Shown one piece after another: positions 35,522-46,764 of a stretch of 64,000 bases of DNA. Both the position numbers and the translations under genes were made by a program. Positions within the stretch are counted from its first letter, which is position 1; each line of letters begins with the position of its first letter. Under the pieces are notes generated by a model. That model was not told where the DNA came from. It was given only the letters and a program-made list of their open reading frames with translations, and searched no databases. The DNA lies in assembly GCA_947487385.1 (NCBI GenBank), contig CANKWU010000009.1, positions 1-64,000 of the forward strand, given 5' to 3'. Origin of the DNA: Spartobacteria bacterium. Its GTDB lineage: Bacteria > Verrucomicrobiota > Verrucomicrobiia > Chthoniobacterales > UBA6821.

Positions 35522-37768
35522 CTATATCAACGAGTAGGGATCAACATCGACGGTGAGGATAATCCCCTCGGGAAGCTTGAATTCCAAGGCAACCTCGCGG
35601 ACAAGTCTGGCTAACACGACGCCTGATTTCGCCTTGAGAGTCACTTGGTACCGATACTGTCCATGAGCCCTCTCCAGAGGGGCGGGAGATGCCTCGGATA
35701 CCTCGACGGAGGAAGGAGCTTTGATACGTAAGACTTTCGCGATCAGATCCGCAGAACGCGTTGTTTTTTCGAGTGAGACACCGCGAACTTTGATCAGAAT
35801 CATCCGGGTGAATGGCGGGTGCCGGAATGCCTCCCGAAAGGAGATCTCTTGCTCGAAAAACCCAGCGTAATCGTGATGCCTGGCATGCTGAATCGAAGGA
35901 CTTGCGGGCGAGAATGTCTGGACGATTACCTCCCCCTCGGTTTCCCCGCGACCAGCGCGACCAGCAACCTGCGTCAGAAGCTGAAAAGTCCGTTCCCCCG
36001 CACGGAAATCCGGAGAATGAAGGCCGATATCGGCATTGATGATGCCGACCAGCGTGACGTTTGGAAAATCGAGGCCCTTGGCGATCATCTGCGTGCCAAG
36101 CAGAATATCGATCTGGCAAGCCCTGAATTTTCCTAGCACGTCGGCATAGGAGCCTCGCCGAGACATGGTGTCAGCATCCATCCGTGCCAGTCGCGCCTTG
36201 GGAAAAAGCCGCCTGATCGTCTCCTCGACCCGTTGAGTGCCGATACCGGAATGCTGGATCCCAGGATCCTTACATTCGGGACATCGCTCGGGCGGCTTTG
36301 TCCCATGGCCGCAGAGATGACAGGCAAGCCGGTTATCCGCACGATGCAGTGTCAGGGAGAGACTGCAATTCGGGCAACGGCAGACATGGCCACACTGGTG
36401 GCAGAGCATCGAGGTCGAGTAACCACGCCTGTTCAGGAAAAGAATGGTCTGCTGGCCGGCCTCGAGCCGTTTGGTTATCGCCATTTGTAACGGCGCAGAG
36501 AGTCCTCCCTCCGACTTCGAACGCTTCCCTTGAAGCCGTAGATCCACCACCCGAATCAAGGGCATGAGTTGACCATCAGCACGCCGGGGAAGCTGCAGAA
36601 GGGTGTATTTGCCGCGTTGGACGTTCTGAAAACTCTCTACCGATGGGGTGGCGCTTCCAAGAATCACAAGAGCCTTTTCCAGTCTTCCGCGCATCACTGC
36701 AACATCGCGGGCATGGTATCGGGGTGTCTCCTCCTGCTTGTAAGTATTTTCGTGCTCCTCATCCACGATGATGATTCCCAGATTCTTCAGGGGCGCGAAG
36801 ACCGCACTGCGTGCGCCGATGGCGATTCGTGCTTCGCCACGCTGAAGACGCATCCACTCCTCACGCCGCTCGGCATCGGTCAGATGGCTATGAAGAACAG
36901 CGACGCCGGCCCCCTTGGTGCCAGCATGATCAAAGCGGGATCGGAAACGCTCCACGGTCTGCGGCGTCAGGGCGATCTCGGGCACAAGCACAAGGCCACT
37001 CTTGCCTGAATCAAGGGTACGGGCCAGAGCCCGGAGATAAACTTCCGTTTTTCCGCTCCCAGTGACTCCATGCAGCAGATAGGGAGAAGGAGCTGTTGCG
37101 TTAGCATCTACTTCATCAAGAGAACGCTCCAGTGCACTGACTACTCCCTGCTGATCAGCATTGAGCTTTGGAATTTTCCCCGGAAGGATCTCCTCGTTTT
37201 CGAATTCCACTCCCCTCCTGCGCTCAAGATCAATCCGAATCCACCCCCCTCCAACGAGCGCCTTCAGTGAGGACTCGGAAGCATCGCATCGACTCAATAA
37301 TTCCTGTGTGGAAATCGGTTCAGAAAACGTCTCGAAATGCTTGAGGATGGCAGCTTGCTTCGGAGCACTTTTTTCAATCCTTTTCAATTCCTCAGCCTTA
37401 ATCATTCCGACTAGCGAAACCATCCGGACCTTCCTGCCAGCAATCGTCTCACCTCTCATCATGGGGGGAAGCATGGAGCGCATGACCGAAGCGATTGGAG
37501 CGCAGTAATAATCAGCCATCCAATGCCCCAGACGCATCATGATGGGAGGAAGGCTTGTCTCTTCACCAACCAGAGCCTCAAGCGGCCTGATTCCAGCAAC
37601 ATCAGAATCGTCGAGCAGTTCAATCACGGTCCCCACCACGCGTCGGTTTCGTACCATCACGATAACCCGGGAGCCGACCGTGACCTGATCTAGAAGATCC
37701 GTAGGAACAGAGTAATCCAGCTTCCTCCCCTCGGATCGGTCGATCAGGATGCGAGCGAAAGGAGGCAT
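35522..37768 (-). CDS. priA: Primosomal protein N' (PriA helicase)
   Basis: A 748-residue replication-restart helicase. It has the N-terminal 3'-DNA-binding domain (1-100), Walker A GVTGSGKT (234-241), the DEEHE box, and the zinc-binding insert with eight cysteines in CHQCGHVCRCPNC and CHLCGHG...RCPEC. Helicase motifs GTQMIAKGLDFPN and QVAGRAGRG follow. Length fits the family (about 730). Confidence 0.95.
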   Translation of the reverse strand: MPPFARILIDRSEGRKLDYSVPTDLLDQVTVGSRVIVMVRNRRVVGTVIELLDDSDVAGIRPLEALVGEETSLPPIMMRLGHWMADYYCAPIASVMRSMLPPMMRGETIAGRKVRMVSLVGMIKAEELKRIEKSAPKQAAILKHFETFSEPISTQELLSRCDASESSLKALVGGGWIRIDLERRRGVEFENEEILPGKIPKLNADQQGVVSALERSLDEVDANATAPSPYLLHGVTGSGKTEVYLRALARTLDSGKSGLVLVPEIALTPQTVERFRSRFDHAGTKGAGVAVLHSHLTDAERREEWMRLQRGEARIAIGARSAVFAPLKNLGIIIVDEEHENTYKQEETPRYHARDVAVMRGRLEKALVILGSATPSVESFQNVQRGKYTLLQLPRRADGQLMPLIRVVDLRLQGKRSKSEGGLSAPLQMAITKRLEAGQQTILFLNRRGYSTSMLCHQCGHVCRCPNCSLSLTLHRADNRLACHLCGHGTKPPERCPECKDPGIQHSGIGTQRVEETIRRLFPKARLARMDADTMSRRGSYADVLGKFRACQIDILLGTQMIAKGLDFPNVTLVGIINADIGLHSPDFRAGERTFQLLTQVAGRAGRGETEGEVIVQTFSPASPSIQHARHHDYAGFFEQEISFREAFRHPPFTRMILIKVRGVSLEKTTRSADLIAKVLRIKAPSSVEVSEASPAPLERAHGQYRYQVTLKAKSGVVLARLVREVALEFKLPEGIILTVDVDPYSLI

Positions 37769-37941
37769 GGAAAAGAAGGATGAAACAGTTTTAGTCTACT
37801 GCGACGAACAAGACCCATCAAAGGCGAACAGCTGGCTTCTGACACGAATATCGAGAAACGCACAAAAAAATTCCTAGTTACCTTTCATCGTCCAGGATTT
37901 TTTGAACAGTTTGAAAAAGCCTAACTGAAACCCTCTTCAAA

Positions 37942-37964
37942 AATCCCCTTTGCAGGATTGAATC
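37942..37964 (-). terminator. Weak terminator after ilvB
   Basis: AATCC/GGATT stem with an eight-base loop followed by TTTG on the minus strand, 40 bases past the ilvB stop. The stem is only five base pairs, so this is tentative. The rest of the 231-base gap to priA shows nothing clear. Confidence 0.35.
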
Positions 37965-37999
37965 ACCGTCAATCTGTCCGAGCAAATCCCGGAAAATCC

Positions 38000-39787
38000 C
38001 TACTCGGTGATAATATCCTTGTAGGTCTTGCCCGACGGGATCATCGGAAGAACATGCTCCGTGTAGGGGGTCATGACATCCAGAACATAGGTCTCCTTGG
38101 AGTCGAGCATGCGCTGAAGGGCAGCCCGAAGGTCTTTCTTGTGCAGCACACGCTCGGCAGGAACACCGAATCCATGACAGATTCCGAGATAGTCGGGATA
38201 AATGCGCTTCAGGTCCTTGGGATCACCAAGGAAAGTGTGACCTCGGTTACTATCGTAGAAGCGATCCTCCCACTGCACCACCATGCCAAGATGCTGGTTA
38301 TTGAGAATGATAACCTTGGAGGCGATTCCGTCGATATGAGCCGTAGCCAGTTCCTGGACATTCATCAGGAAAGAACCATCGCCATCGATATCAATCACCT
38401 GCTTATCAGGTCGGCCAAGTTTTGCGCCCAAAGCGGCGGGGTAGCCGAACCCCATCGATCCAAGACCTGCAGAAGTCACGAGCGTGCGGGGCTCGGTGAA
38501 GTTGTAGTACTGGGCGGCCCACATTTGATGCTGCCCCACGCCGGTGGTGATGATGGCGTCCCCCTTGGTCAGCTCCATCAGGAGTTCGATCACATGCTGA
38601 GGCTGGATCGCATCAGGCGTGTCCTTGTAGCGGAGAGGATGATCCTTCTTCCACTTGGAGATCTGCTTGTACCAGGCAGGGAAGCGAGTGTGATCTTTCT
38701 TTACCGGCTTCCTGCCGGCCCGATCGAGTTCCTTGTTAAGGCGCGCGAGGGCATCCTTCACGTCACCGAGGATTGGAAGCTTCACAGCGCGATTCTTGTT
38801 AATCTCGGAGTTGTCGATATCGATGTGAACGATCGTTCCGTGCTCGCAGAATTTCTCGACCTTACCGGTCACACGATCGTCGAATCGGACACCGATAGCC
38901 AGCAGCAGATCAGCCTCGTTGACAGCATTATTGGCATAAACCGTGCCGTGCATACCAAGCCACTTGAGCGAAAGAGGATGAGTCTCGGGAAAGCACCCGA
39001 TCCCCATCAACGTCGTGGCCACAGGAATCTGGGAACGTTCGGCAAACTCGGTCAACTCCTTTGAGGCTTCCGCAGTGATCACTCCACCCCCGCAATAAAT
39101 CATCGGTCGCTTCGCCGAGGCGATCAGGCCGAGCATCTCCTGAAGGGCAAGATCATCCGCACGGCGCACGGGATTGTAGCCTCGAAGAGTGATGCCCTTC
39201 GGGAAGATTGGCTGGGCTGTCTGGTTCTGGATATTCTTAGGGATATCAACGAGCACCGGACCCGGACGTCCGCTCTGGGCGATATGAAACGCCTCCTTGA
39301 TGATCCGGGGAATATCATTGATATCCCAGACTAGGTAACTGTGCTTCACCACGGGAAGCGTCATCCCGAAGAAATCAGTCTCCTGGAAGGCGCCGCGGCC
39401 GATCATTTCCTGGGGAACCTGTCCCGTGATCGCGACAAGGGGCACGGAGTCCATGTAGGCATCGGCGATGCAGGTCACCAGATTCGTGGCGCCAGGGCCG
39501 GAAGTCGCCATACAGACGCCGGCCTTGCCAGTCACGCGAGCATATCCCTCAGCTGCAAATCCCCCTCCCTGCTCATGGCGGGGCAGGATGGTACGGATCC
39601 TCTTTGACTTGGTCAGAGCCTGATGGATTGGCATCGAACAACCGCCCGGATAGGCAAAAACGAAATCAACCCCCTCACGCTCTAGGGATGCTACCAAAAT
39701 CTCTGCGCCATTCATAACGACACCACGCTCAAGACTGGAGGAGGTTTTAATGGGCTTGGATTTTTTGGTTGCTGATTTTGAGACCAT
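38000..39787 (-). CDS. ilvB: Acetolactate synthase large subunit
   Basis: A 595-residue ThDP enzyme joining two pyruvates (or pyruvate and 2-ketobutyrate) for branched-chain amino acids. The catalytic Glu is E72 in [17 protein letters not shown]. The ThDP-Mg motif is [15 protein letters not shown] with [12 protein letters not shown]. The FAD region and the quinone-like loop are typical of AHAS rather than catabolic ALS. An N-terminal basic tail of about 20 residues precedes the domain. The small regulatory subunit ilvN/ilvH is not adjacent. Confidence 0.93.
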   Translation of the reverse strand: MVSKSATKKSKPIKTSSSLERGVVMNGAEILVASLEREGVDFVFAYPGGCSMPIHQALTKSKRIRTILPRHEQGGGFAAEGYARVTGKAGVCMATSGPGATNLVTCIADAYMDSVPLVAITGQVPQEMIGRGAFQETDFFGMTLPVVKHSYLVWDINDIPRIIKEAFHIAQSGRPGPVLVDIPKNIQNQTAQPIFPKGITLRGYNPVRRADDLALQEMLGLIASAKRPMIYCGGGVITAEASKELTEFAERSQIPVATTLMGIGCFPETHPLSLKWLGMHGTVYANNAVNEADLLLAIGVRFDDRVTGKVEKFCEHGTIVHIDIDNSEINKNRAVKLPILGDVKDALARLNKELDRAGRKPVKKDHTRFPAWYKQISKWKKDHPLRYKDTPDAIQPQHVIELLMELTKGDAIITTGVGQHQMWAAQYYNFTEPRTLVTSAGLGSMGFGYPAALGAKLGRPDKQVIDIDGDGSFLMNVQELATAHIDGIASKVIILNNQHLGMVVQWEDRFYDSNRGHTFLGDPKDLKRIYPDYLGICHGFGVPAERVLHKKDLRAALQRMLDSKETYVLDVMTPYTEHVLPMIPSGKTYKDIITE

Positions 39788-39834
39788 AACAATGGTTTAG
39801 TGTCATCGAATGACGATGGCGATGTCGAGAGACA

Positions 39835-39865
39835 AAAAAAGGGGTGGAGAGTTCCCCTCCACCCC
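39835..39865 (-). terminator. Terminator after the pseudopilin gene
   Basis: Perfect nine-base-pair stem GGGGTGGAG/CTCCACCCC (39841-39849 and 39857-39865) with a seven-base loop. On the minus strand it is followed by six T (39840-39835). It separates the pilin gene from ilvB. Confidence 0.9.
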
Positions 39866-39906
39866 TTTGATTAAAAAAATTGCTAAGGGTACGAAGTCCC
39901 TTGCTC

Positions 39907-40482
39907 TTAGTCCCCGAGAACTGTGAGATTCGTGCTCAAGGTGACACCATTCAAGGCAGCTCCAACCAAGACAGGATTGGTTCCCGAGATGCTGATTGCC
40001 TGCCCCTGTACGGTCACAACGGCAGCTCCCTTCCCATTGTAGGGAAGTCCTGCACTCACATTGGTAGTTCCAGAAGTGAGACCGGCTGCGATCATAATAT
40101 TGTTGGAAGAATCTGATTCCGAGACCGAATAGACCGTGGAATTGGAACCATTTACCTTAAGAAGTTGATAGAACGAATTTGTCGACGGGATGTAGGCAGG
40201 AGCCAAGTTGGTAGCCCACATCTGGATAGTGGTATAATATTGAGGAAATCCCATATTCGTTCCAGCCACCTGTCCATCCATGTAAGCGCTGTGGCTTGCC
40301 AGATAGAGCTGGCGGAAATTGCTGACTTGCTGGGTAATCTTACCCTTGACCAAGGCTCCGGTAATCGCAGGCAATGCCAGAGCTGCCAGGACCGCGATGA
40401 TCGAGATAACGACGAGCAACTCGACGAGGGTGAAAGCGGCTAACTTACCGCCTAGGGTTTTGAGGGACTTGAAGGTTTTCAT
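39907..40482 (-). CDS. Type II secretion-type pseudopilin / prepilin
   Basis: A 191-residue protein with a class III signal: positively charged leader, prepilin cleavage at A16-F17, then FTLVELLVVISIIAVLAALA with Glu at mature position 5. The C-terminal globular part is rich in Asn, Ser, Thr and ends with two beta repeats. Ala at -1 instead of Gly is common in PVC proteins of this kind. It stands alone, so it is likely an abundant structural or carbohydrate-related pseudopilin assembled by machinery elsewhere. A strong terminator follows. Confidence 0.88.
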   Translation of the reverse strand: MKTFKSLKTLGGKLAAFTLVELLVVISIIAVLAALALPAITGALVKGKITQQVSNFRQLYLASHSAYMDGQVAGTNMGFPQYYTTIQMWATNLAPAYIPSTNSFYQLLKVNGSNSTVYSVSESDSSNNIMIAAGLTSGTTNVSAGLPYNGKGAAVVTVQGQAISISGTNPVLVGAALNGVTLSTNLTVLGD

Positions 40483-40624
40483 GGGGTAGATTACTTTTGA
40501 TTAGCGAGTTTTGTTTGGCTGAAATTGCTAGCAACTGAAACATGGATTTACGCAATCTTCCGGTCAAGCGCTGATTTTACCTTTTGCACTTTTATCAATT
40601 GGCAATCGGAAGCCTGGGAAACAA

Positions 40625-42868
40625 TCAGGGAACTTTTAGGATCAGAACGGCCAGCGGCGGGAGATCAATTACGATAGAGTGATCTCGTCCATGAGCTCCA
40701 ATACTCACAGATTCAATGTTAGCATTGATCACACATCCGCTACCCCCGAATTGCTCAGCGTCAGAATTGAGCATTTGCTCATAATGTCCCACAACAGGCA
40801 CCCCGATCCGATACCCATGCCGGACCACTGGTGTTGCATTGACGACCACTAGGAGATCATGCCCGACACCAGCAGGGGCCTTACGGAGGAAGGACCAGAC
40901 CGTATTCTCCGCATCATGGAAATCGATCCACTCGAATCCCTCGGGTCGGTCATCGAGCAGCGTCAGAGCTGGTTCGCTTCGGTAAAATTCGTTGAGTCGC
41001 TTCATCAGGCACTGCATTCCCGAATGGGGCTGATGCTCCAGCAGGTGCCAGTCGATGCTTTGGTCGTGATGCCACTCGCGCCACTGCCCGATTTCTGAGC
41101 CTTGGAAAAGCAGTTTCTTCCCCGGATGAGTCCACATCCAGCTCAGGAACATCCGAAGATTCGCCGCCTTCTGCCAGTCATCCTCCGGCATTTTATTCAT
41201 CAAGGATCCCTTGCCATGCACCACCTCGTCATGGCTCAGCACCAGCATGAAGTGCTCATGGTAGGCATAGAGCATGGAGAAGGTGATCTCTCCCTGATGA
41301 TGCTTCCGGTGAATCGGCGAACGGGCAATGTAATGGAGTGAATCGTTCATCCAACCCATGTTCCATTTGAAACCAAAACCGAGTCCCCCCTCGTAAACGG
41401 GCTTCGAAACACCGGGCCATGCCGTTGACTCCTCGGCGATCGTCACGACGCCGGGGTGGCGGGCGTAGCAGGCGATGTTGAAGGCCTTCAGGAATTCGAT
41501 CGCCTCGAGATTCTCCCGCCCTCCGAAGCGGTTCGGAATCCACTCCCCGGCATCGCGCGAATAATCGAGGTAAAGCATGGAGGCGACAGCATCCACGCGA
41601 AGACCGTCGATATGGTACTGCTCGAGCCAAAAGAGCGCATTGGAGATCAGGAAATTTCGAACTTCATTGCGTCCGTAGTTGAAGATCAGCGTCCCCCAGT
41701 CGCGGTGCTCACCAAGTCGTGGGTCCTCGTGTTCATAGAGTGCCGTGCCGTCGAAACGCGCCAGGCCGTGGGCGTCCTTGGGAAAGTGTCCCGGTACCCA
41801 GTCAAGGATGACACCGATACCCGCCTGGTGGAGAGCATCCACAAGATGGCGAAATTCGTCTGGTGATCCGAACCGGCTGCTCGGGGCAAAGAAATTGACC
41901 ACCTGGTAGCCCCATGACCCGTCGAATGGGTGCTCCATGATAGGAAGCAACTCCACATGCGTGAAGCCCATCTCCTTCACATAGGCGACCAGTTCCCCGG
42001 AGAGCTCCAGATAGCTGAGAGGCCGATCCTTCTCCTCGGGGCGCCTGCGCCATGATCCGAGATGGACTTCATAGACAGACATTGGCTCCGCGTAAGCATT
42101 GCGGAGCGCACGCTGTTCCATCCACAGGCTATCATTCCAGGCATAACGGCCAAGATCGGTCACCATGCAGGCTGTCCTCAGATCATGCTGGGCAAAAAAT
42201 CCATAAGGGTCCGTCTTCAGAAAGACATCCCCGTGGGGACCGCGGATCTCGAATTTGTAATGCTCTCCCTCGGCAACTCCGGGAATGAAGATTTCCCAGA
42301 CACCAGATCCACCCAGACGCCTCATCATGTGACGGCGACCGTCCCAGGCATTGAAATCTCCGACAACGCTCACCCGCTGGGCGTTCGGAGCCCAGACAGC
42401 AAAAGAAGTTCCCGTAATGCCATCGATACTACGCGGATGAGCCCCCAGAACATTGTAAGCCTCCAAATGTTCCCCCTGCCCAAGCAGATAGAGATCCATC
42501 TCCCCGAGTGTCGGGGCAAACGCATACGCATCCCGGGAATGAAGCGCCGAGCCGTCGGCAAGAACGACTTCAAGTTTGTAGGCAGACCCTCCGGAGGCAA
42601 GGGCTAGGCCTGTCTCGGCCTCGAACAATCCCTCCGCATGCACCTTCGTGAGAGGGAGCTTCTCCCCATTGGAAAAACTCAGGGCGACGCTGGAAGCCCC
42701 TGGATAAAAGACACGAGCAATGGTCCCACCTGACTCAGTGTCATGAACCCCCAAAATACGATGGGGGTCACAATGCCTGCATTCCAATAACGGATAGAGA
42801 TCTTCTAAGGAGAGAAGCTCGGAAGCCGAAATGCTCTCAGCAGGAATGGGCATGCAACACTTATTCAT
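40625..42868 (-). CDS. glgB: 1,4-alpha-glucan branching enzyme
   Basis: A 747-residue GH13 enzyme adding alpha-1,6 branches to glycogen. Domains in order: N-terminal CBM48-like module (about 20-120), a second module with [22 protein letters not shown], the catalytic barrel and a C-terminal beta domain. Catalytic residues sit in [17 protein letters not shown] (nucleophile Asp), [11 protein letters not shown] (Glu) and [13 protein letters not shown] (Asp). Length matches bacterial GlgB (about 730). No other glycogen gene is adjacent. Confidence 0.95.
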   Translation of the reverse strand: MNKCCMPIPAESISASELLSLEDLYPLLECRHCDPHRILGVHDTESGGTIARVFYPGASSVALSFSNGEKLPLTKVHAEGLFEAETGLALASGGSAYKLEVVLADGSALHSRDAYAFAPTLGEMDLYLLGQGEHLEAYNVLGAHPRSIDGITGTSFAVWAPNAQRVSVVGDFNAWDGRRHMMRRLGGSGVWEIFIPGVAEGEHYKFEIRGPHGDVFLKTDPYGFFAQHDLRTACMVTDLGRYAWNDSLWMEQRALRNAYAEPMSVYEVHLGSWRRRPEEKDRPLSYLELSGELVAYVKEMGFTHVELLPIMEHPFDGSWGYQVVNFFAPSSRFGSPDEFRHLVDALHQAGIGVILDWVPGHFPKDAHGLARFDGTALYEHEDPRLGEHRDWGTLIFNYGRNEVRNFLISNALFWLEQYHIDGLRVDAVASMLYLDYSRDAGEWIPNRFGGRENLEAIEFLKAFNIACYARHPGVVTIAEESTAWPGVSKPVYEGGLGFGFKWNMGWMNDSLHYIARSPIHRKHHQGEITFSMLYAYHEHFMLVLSHDEVVHGKGSLMNKMPEDDWQKAANLRMFLSWMWTHPGKKLLFQGSEIGQWREWHHDQSIDWHLLEHQPHSGMQCLMKRLNEFYRSEPALTLLDDRPEGFEWIDFHDAENTVWSFLRKAPAGVGHDLLVVVNATPVVRHGYRIGVPVVGHYEQMLNSDAEQFGGSGCVINANIESVSIGAHGRDHSIVIDLPPLAVLILKVP

Positions 42869-42938
42869 CGCATCACAATGATCCCCAATCCATCGAACGA
42901 CAAGGTCATCCGCTCCATGGCAACTCGAAACGCGAGGG

Positions 42939-43877
42939 TCAGATAGCCTCGAATCGACTGAGTGTGCGAAAGATTTCGTAGCGCTCGGAGATGTCGGCCT
43001 TTGTCACCGTCCTCAGGCGATCCATGCTAAAGGACTGGACGTTGAAGCTCGCAAGCACGCTTCCCTCCACCACAGCTTGGCGAAGGTATTCAAAAGGTAT
43101 TTCTTTTTTCTCACTCAGTTCTTCATCGCTCAGATGGCGGCTGGCCAGATATCCGGCCAAACCACCGGCAAAGCAATCGCCAGCACCGGTCGGATCATGA
43201 ATGTCCTCAAGGGGGTAGGCCGGGCAACTGAAGAACTGTCCATTACCGAAGAGCAGGCAACCATGCTCACCCTTCTTGATTGCCACGATGGAGGGACCCA
43301 TCTCGCGGATACGGCGTCCCGCCTTGATCAGACTGGTCTCACCGGTGAGTTCCCGGGCCTCTCCGTCGTTCAGGATCAGCATGTCGACGCGGGCAATCAG
43401 ACGCACCAATTCCTCCTTCGCAATGTTGATCCAGAGATCCATCGTGTCGGCGATCACAAAATGCGGGCGGATCAACTGATCGAGCACATGGTGCTGGAGT
43501 GCCGGAGCGATATTGCCGAGTAGAACCATCCTGGCAGACCGATACGACTCAGGAAGGTCGGGCGTGAAATTCTCGAAGACGTTCAGCTCCACGGAACGGG
43601 TCTCGCGCTGATTCATGTCCCACATGTATTCCCCTGACCAACGGAAGGTCTTTCCGGGAACCATCTGAAGCCCCGTCAGGTCAATGTTCCGGCTCTTGAA
43701 AAACTCGATATTCTCCTTTGGAAAATCATCTCCCACAATTCCCACAAGATTCACTGGGGAAAAGAAACTGGCTGCCATGGCAGCATAGGATGCGGAGCCA
43801 CCCAGAATATCGGCACGCTCCTCGAGTGGTGTTTTAACCGTATCGAGTGCTATGGAACCAAGGACAAGAAGGGACAT
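42939..43877 (-). CDS. PfkB-family carbohydrate/nucleoside kinase
   Basis: A 312-residue ribokinase-like kinase. It has the Gly-rich start [11 protein letters not shown], a [14 protein letters not shown] phosphate region and the PfkB signature [16 protein letters not shown] with the catalytic Asp in GAGD. Substrate may be ribose, adenosine or another sugar; the sequence does not tell. It follows secDF after 55 bases on the same strand, with a purine-rich spacer of words like GAAAAGTG (43885-43925). Confidence 0.85.
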   Translation of the reverse strand: MSLLVLGSIALDTVKTPLEERADILGGSASYAAMAASFFSPVNLVGIVGDDFPKENIEFFKSRNIDLTGLQMVPGKTFRWSGEYMWDMNQRETRSVELNVFENFTPDLPESYRSARMVLLGNIAPALQHHVLDQLIRPHFVIADTMDLWINIAKEELVRLIARVDMLILNDGEARELTGETSLIKAGRRIREMGPSIVAIKKGEHGCLLFGNGQFFSCPAYPLEDIHDPTGAGDCFAGGLAGYLASRHLSDEELSEKKEIPFEYLRQAVVEGSVLASFNVQSFSMDRLRTVTKADISERYEIFRTLSRFEAI

Positions 43878-43932
43878 GGATGTGATGAGATGAAAAGTGA
43901 AATGTGAAAAAGTGGGGAAGATGGGTTATCGG

Positions 43933-46230
43933 CTATTTACCGGAGGCTGCCTTCTTGGCCCCAAGCTTGGAGCACCAGAGAACGATCGGTGAGGCCACGA
44001 AGACGGAGGAGTAAGTTCCGACAAGAATGCCGATAAGAATTGCGAAGGCGAAATCCTTGAGCACAGCTCCACCGAAGAAGAAGAGAGTCGCCACGGAGAG
44101 GAGAGTCATGCCCCCAGTCAGCATCGTACGGCCGAGTGTCTCATTGATGCTGCGATTCATGAGTGCCTCGATGCTTCCGCCTGTGCGATTGCGTAGTCCC
44201 TCGCGGATACGATCATAGACGACGATGGTGTCGTTAATCGAGTAACCGGCGATCGTCAGGATAGCTCCCACCATCACGAGCGAAAGCTCGCCCCCGGTGA
44301 GAGAAAAGACGCCAACCGTAATGATCACATCGTGAAGGAGCGCCACAAGAGCACCCACCGCGAAGGAGAACTCGAAACGAAGCGTCACATAAATGAGGAT
44401 GCCTACCATGCCCAGACCTAGAGCGAGGAGCGCTTTCTTGGCGAATTCAATGCCGATCTGCGCGCCAACTTTTTCCTGCTGGGCGGCAACGAGCTTCCGG
44501 TCAGTGAAGCTGGCCTTCAACTTGTCGAAGATCCGACTGGAAGTGTCTTCAGCACTCCGAATAGCAATCATCTGCTGAGTGCCGGCTTGTTCCAGCTGGA
44601 TGGTTTCTTCCGTAAGGTGAAGAGGCTCAAGCGCGCCACGAACCTCGTTCACGGTCAGAGCCGGCTTGGAGTCAATGACAAGGAGATCGCCTCCCCGGAA
44701 ATCGATGCCGAAGTTGTTGGCCCCGCGCACCGCAAAGAAGGCAATGGATCCGCCGATGAGAATGAGCGAGACAAAGACGGCAATCATTCTCTTGCCCAGG
44801 AAGTTGAAATGATGAGTTGGTGCTAAGTTCGCCATGGTGAGGCGCTTCAAGCCGGCATATTTCATCATCCAGCGGAACGCGGTGCGGGTAAAGAGGACTG
44901 CCGAGAAGAGCGAGGCAACGATGCCAAGCATCAGCGTGACAGAGAAGCCACGCACAGGACCAGTGGCTTGCCAGAAGAGAATACCAGCCGTGATCAGTGT
45001 CGTGGCATTCGCATCGAAGATCGCGCCGAAGGCCTTACTGTAGGCGCCGTCGATGGCCGCCCCGAGCGATTTGCCTGCTGCAAGTTCCTCGCGCAGGCGC
45101 TCATAGAGCAGAACGTTTGCATCCACGGCGAGGCCAATCGTCAGAATGATACCAGCGATGCCAGGCAGGGTCAGAACGAAATGGAACATCGCCATCATAC
45201 CGAAGAGCAGGATGATATTGATCCAGAGTCCAATAAGAGCCACAGATCCGGCGAGTCGGTAGTAGAAGAGGACAAAGAGCATCACCAAGGCGAGGCCTCC
45301 GATGCCCGAGACAATGCCGCTACGGATCGAGTCCTGTCCTAGTGTGGGGGAGACACTCCGGGTCTCCTCGATCGTCACGGGAGTGCGGAGCGGATTCTCA
45401 AGAACACTTGCGAGCTCGCGGGCCTCTTTTTCTTTATAATTACCCGTGATCTGGGCCTGCCCCCCGGCAATAGGGCTCTTGACGGAAGGTGCGGTCACAA
45501 CCTTGCCATCCAGCAGGATGGCTAGCCGTCCCTGATGAGGTGCCAGTTGCTGTGTCAGTTCGAAGAAGGTCTTGGCCCCCTCGCCGTCGAGATTGAGCGA
45601 GACCCCATAACCCTGCTGATCGAAGAAAGCAAAGGCCTTGGTCACATGCTCACCAGTCAGGTCAGCCTCTTTCTTCACAAGCAGGCGCTCCTTGATCTCC
45701 TTGCCCTGATAGTTTTGGACATGCTCCTTGATGACGAATCCCGGTGGCAGGATCGCCTCCCCCTTGTCGATCTGGGCGATCAGTGCAGCGGATCCCGGAT
45801 GAACTTCGGCGAACTCGAGCTTCGCAACCTGTTGCAGCTGCTCCTTGGTGGACTGAATCTGCCCTGGGTCAAGGCCCGGGATCTGTACAAGAATCCTGCT
45901 CGAACCCTGCGGCACAATGACTGGCTCGCTGACGCCGAATTTATCAACGCGCTTGCGGATTACCTCGACCGCCTGCTGGAGCATGTCGCCGGTGATAGTC
46001 TGGTCATTCTGCGGCACTAACTGAAGCAGGAAGGATGTGCCGCCGCGCAGGTCGAGCCCTAGATGTATCTTCTTAGCGGGAGGAGTCGCCGAATCGATGC
46101 AGAAGAGCAGCAGTAGAATCGTCAGGACAGCGCCGAGCCAGCGCTTCTTGCCGTCACTCTCTGTCGCAAAGTACCAGGCAAACAGGCCCAGAATCAGGAG
46201 TCCGAAGAAAAAGGTGAGCAGAGGTGTCAT
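43933..46230 (-). CDS. secDF: SecD-SecF fusion protein
   Basis: A 765-residue fusion of the two Sec accessory membrane proteins that use proton motive force to help protein export. The SecD half has IHLGLDLRGGTSFLLQL (about 57-73), a periplasmic P1 domain and TM block with GLAVDANVLLYERLREEL. The SecF half begins near residue 470 (NFLGKRMIAVFVSL, NFGIDFRGGDLLV) and has YSINDTIVVYDRIRE. Fusions like this occur in several phyla. yajC is directly upstream. Confidence 0.95.
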   Translation of the reverse strand: MTPLLTFFFGLLILGLFAWYFATESDGKKRWLGAVLTILLLLFCIDSATPPAKKIHLGLDLRGGTSFLLQLVPQNDQTITGDMLQQAVEVIRKRVDKFGVSEPVIVPQGSSRILVQIPGLDPGQIQSTKEQLQQVAKLEFAEVHPGSAALIAQIDKGEAILPPGFVIKEHVQNYQGKEIKERLLVKKEADLTGEHVTKAFAFFDQQGYGVSLNLDGEGAKTFFELTQQLAPHQGRLAILLDGKVVTAPSVKSPIAGGQAQITGNYKEKEARELASVLENPLRTPVTIEETRSVSPTLGQDSIRSGIVSGIGGLALVMLFVLFYYRLAGSVALIGLWINIILLFGMMAMFHFVLTLPGIAGIILTIGLAVDANVLLYERLREELAAGKSLGAAIDGAYSKAFGAIFDANATTLITAGILFWQATGPVRGFSVTLMLGIVASLFSAVLFTRTAFRWMMKYAGLKRLTMANLAPTHHFNFLGKRMIAVFVSLILIGGSIAFFAVRGANNFGIDFRGGDLLVIDSKPALTVNEVRGALEPLHLTEETIQLEQAGTQQMIAIRSAEDTSSRIFDKLKASFTDRKLVAAQQEKVGAQIGIEFAKKALLALGLGMVGILIYVTLRFEFSFAVGALVALLHDVIITVGVFSLTGGELSLVMVGAILTIAGYSINDTIVVYDRIREGLRNRTGGSIEALMNRSINETLGRTMLTGGMTLLSVATLFFFGGAVLKDFAFAILIGILVGTYSSVFVASPIVLWCSKLGAKKAASGK

Positions 46231-46310
46231 TAAGAGTGTGCCGTCGGGGCGTAGAGACGTCAGGGTGTCTTGGGTGCTGTCAGCGAAGATCGCCTTGAAT
46301 CGCTTCGTGA

Positions 46311-46667
46311 TTAAGAGGCCGGGGTCTCCGTCGATTCCGCGGCGGAACGGTCCAGCACAGTGGCAACAGCTGCCTTGTCGATCTCGATCTTCACATTGTC
46401 AGCAACCTTCAGCAAGACGGTACGATCCTTCACGTTGGAGATCATGCCGTGAATACCGGCGCTGGTGACGACCTTGTCTCCCGTCTTGATCGATTCGATA
46501 AGCTTCTGCTGCTCCTTACGCTGCTTCTGCTGGGGGCGGATCAGGAGGAAGTAGAAGATGACACCGATGAAGATGAGCGGCGCAAACTGTGTGATAGGGC
46601 TGGGTGCCTGTGCTCCAGCGGTAGAAGCGGCATCAAGGAGTAAAAGTGCTGTTGCGGAAAAAACCAT
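46311..46667 (-). CDS. yajC: Preprotein translocase subunit YajC
   Basis: A 118-residue Sec accessory protein with one membrane helix (ITQFAPLIFIGVIFYFLLIRPQQ-type, about 25-45), followed by the family sequence KQRKEQQKLIESIKTGDKVVTSAGIHG and VKDRTVLLKVADNVKIE. It is 80 bases before secDF, the usual order, and the two are likely cotranscribed. Confidence 0.93.
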   Translation of the reverse strand: MVFSATALLLLDAASTAGAQAPSPITQFAPLIFIGVIFYFLLIRPQQKQRKEQQKLIESIKTGDKVVTSAGIHGMISNVKDRTVLLKVADNVKIEIDKAAVATVLDRSAAESTETPAS

Positions 46668-46764
46668 AGTCTCCCTTGGTAGACTAGGAAGCGGCTCAAG
46701 GGCAAGGCCTCTCTCCTCATTAGCGTAAAAGGCTTCAACCTAATCCGCTGCCATCCCATGCGAC

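Noticed and set aside
37958-39064. Long open frame (368 residues) on the plus strand over ilvB
   Set aside because: It lies antisense to ilvB, a complete and motif-rich gene; its translation has no recognisable features and is a by-product of codon bias.
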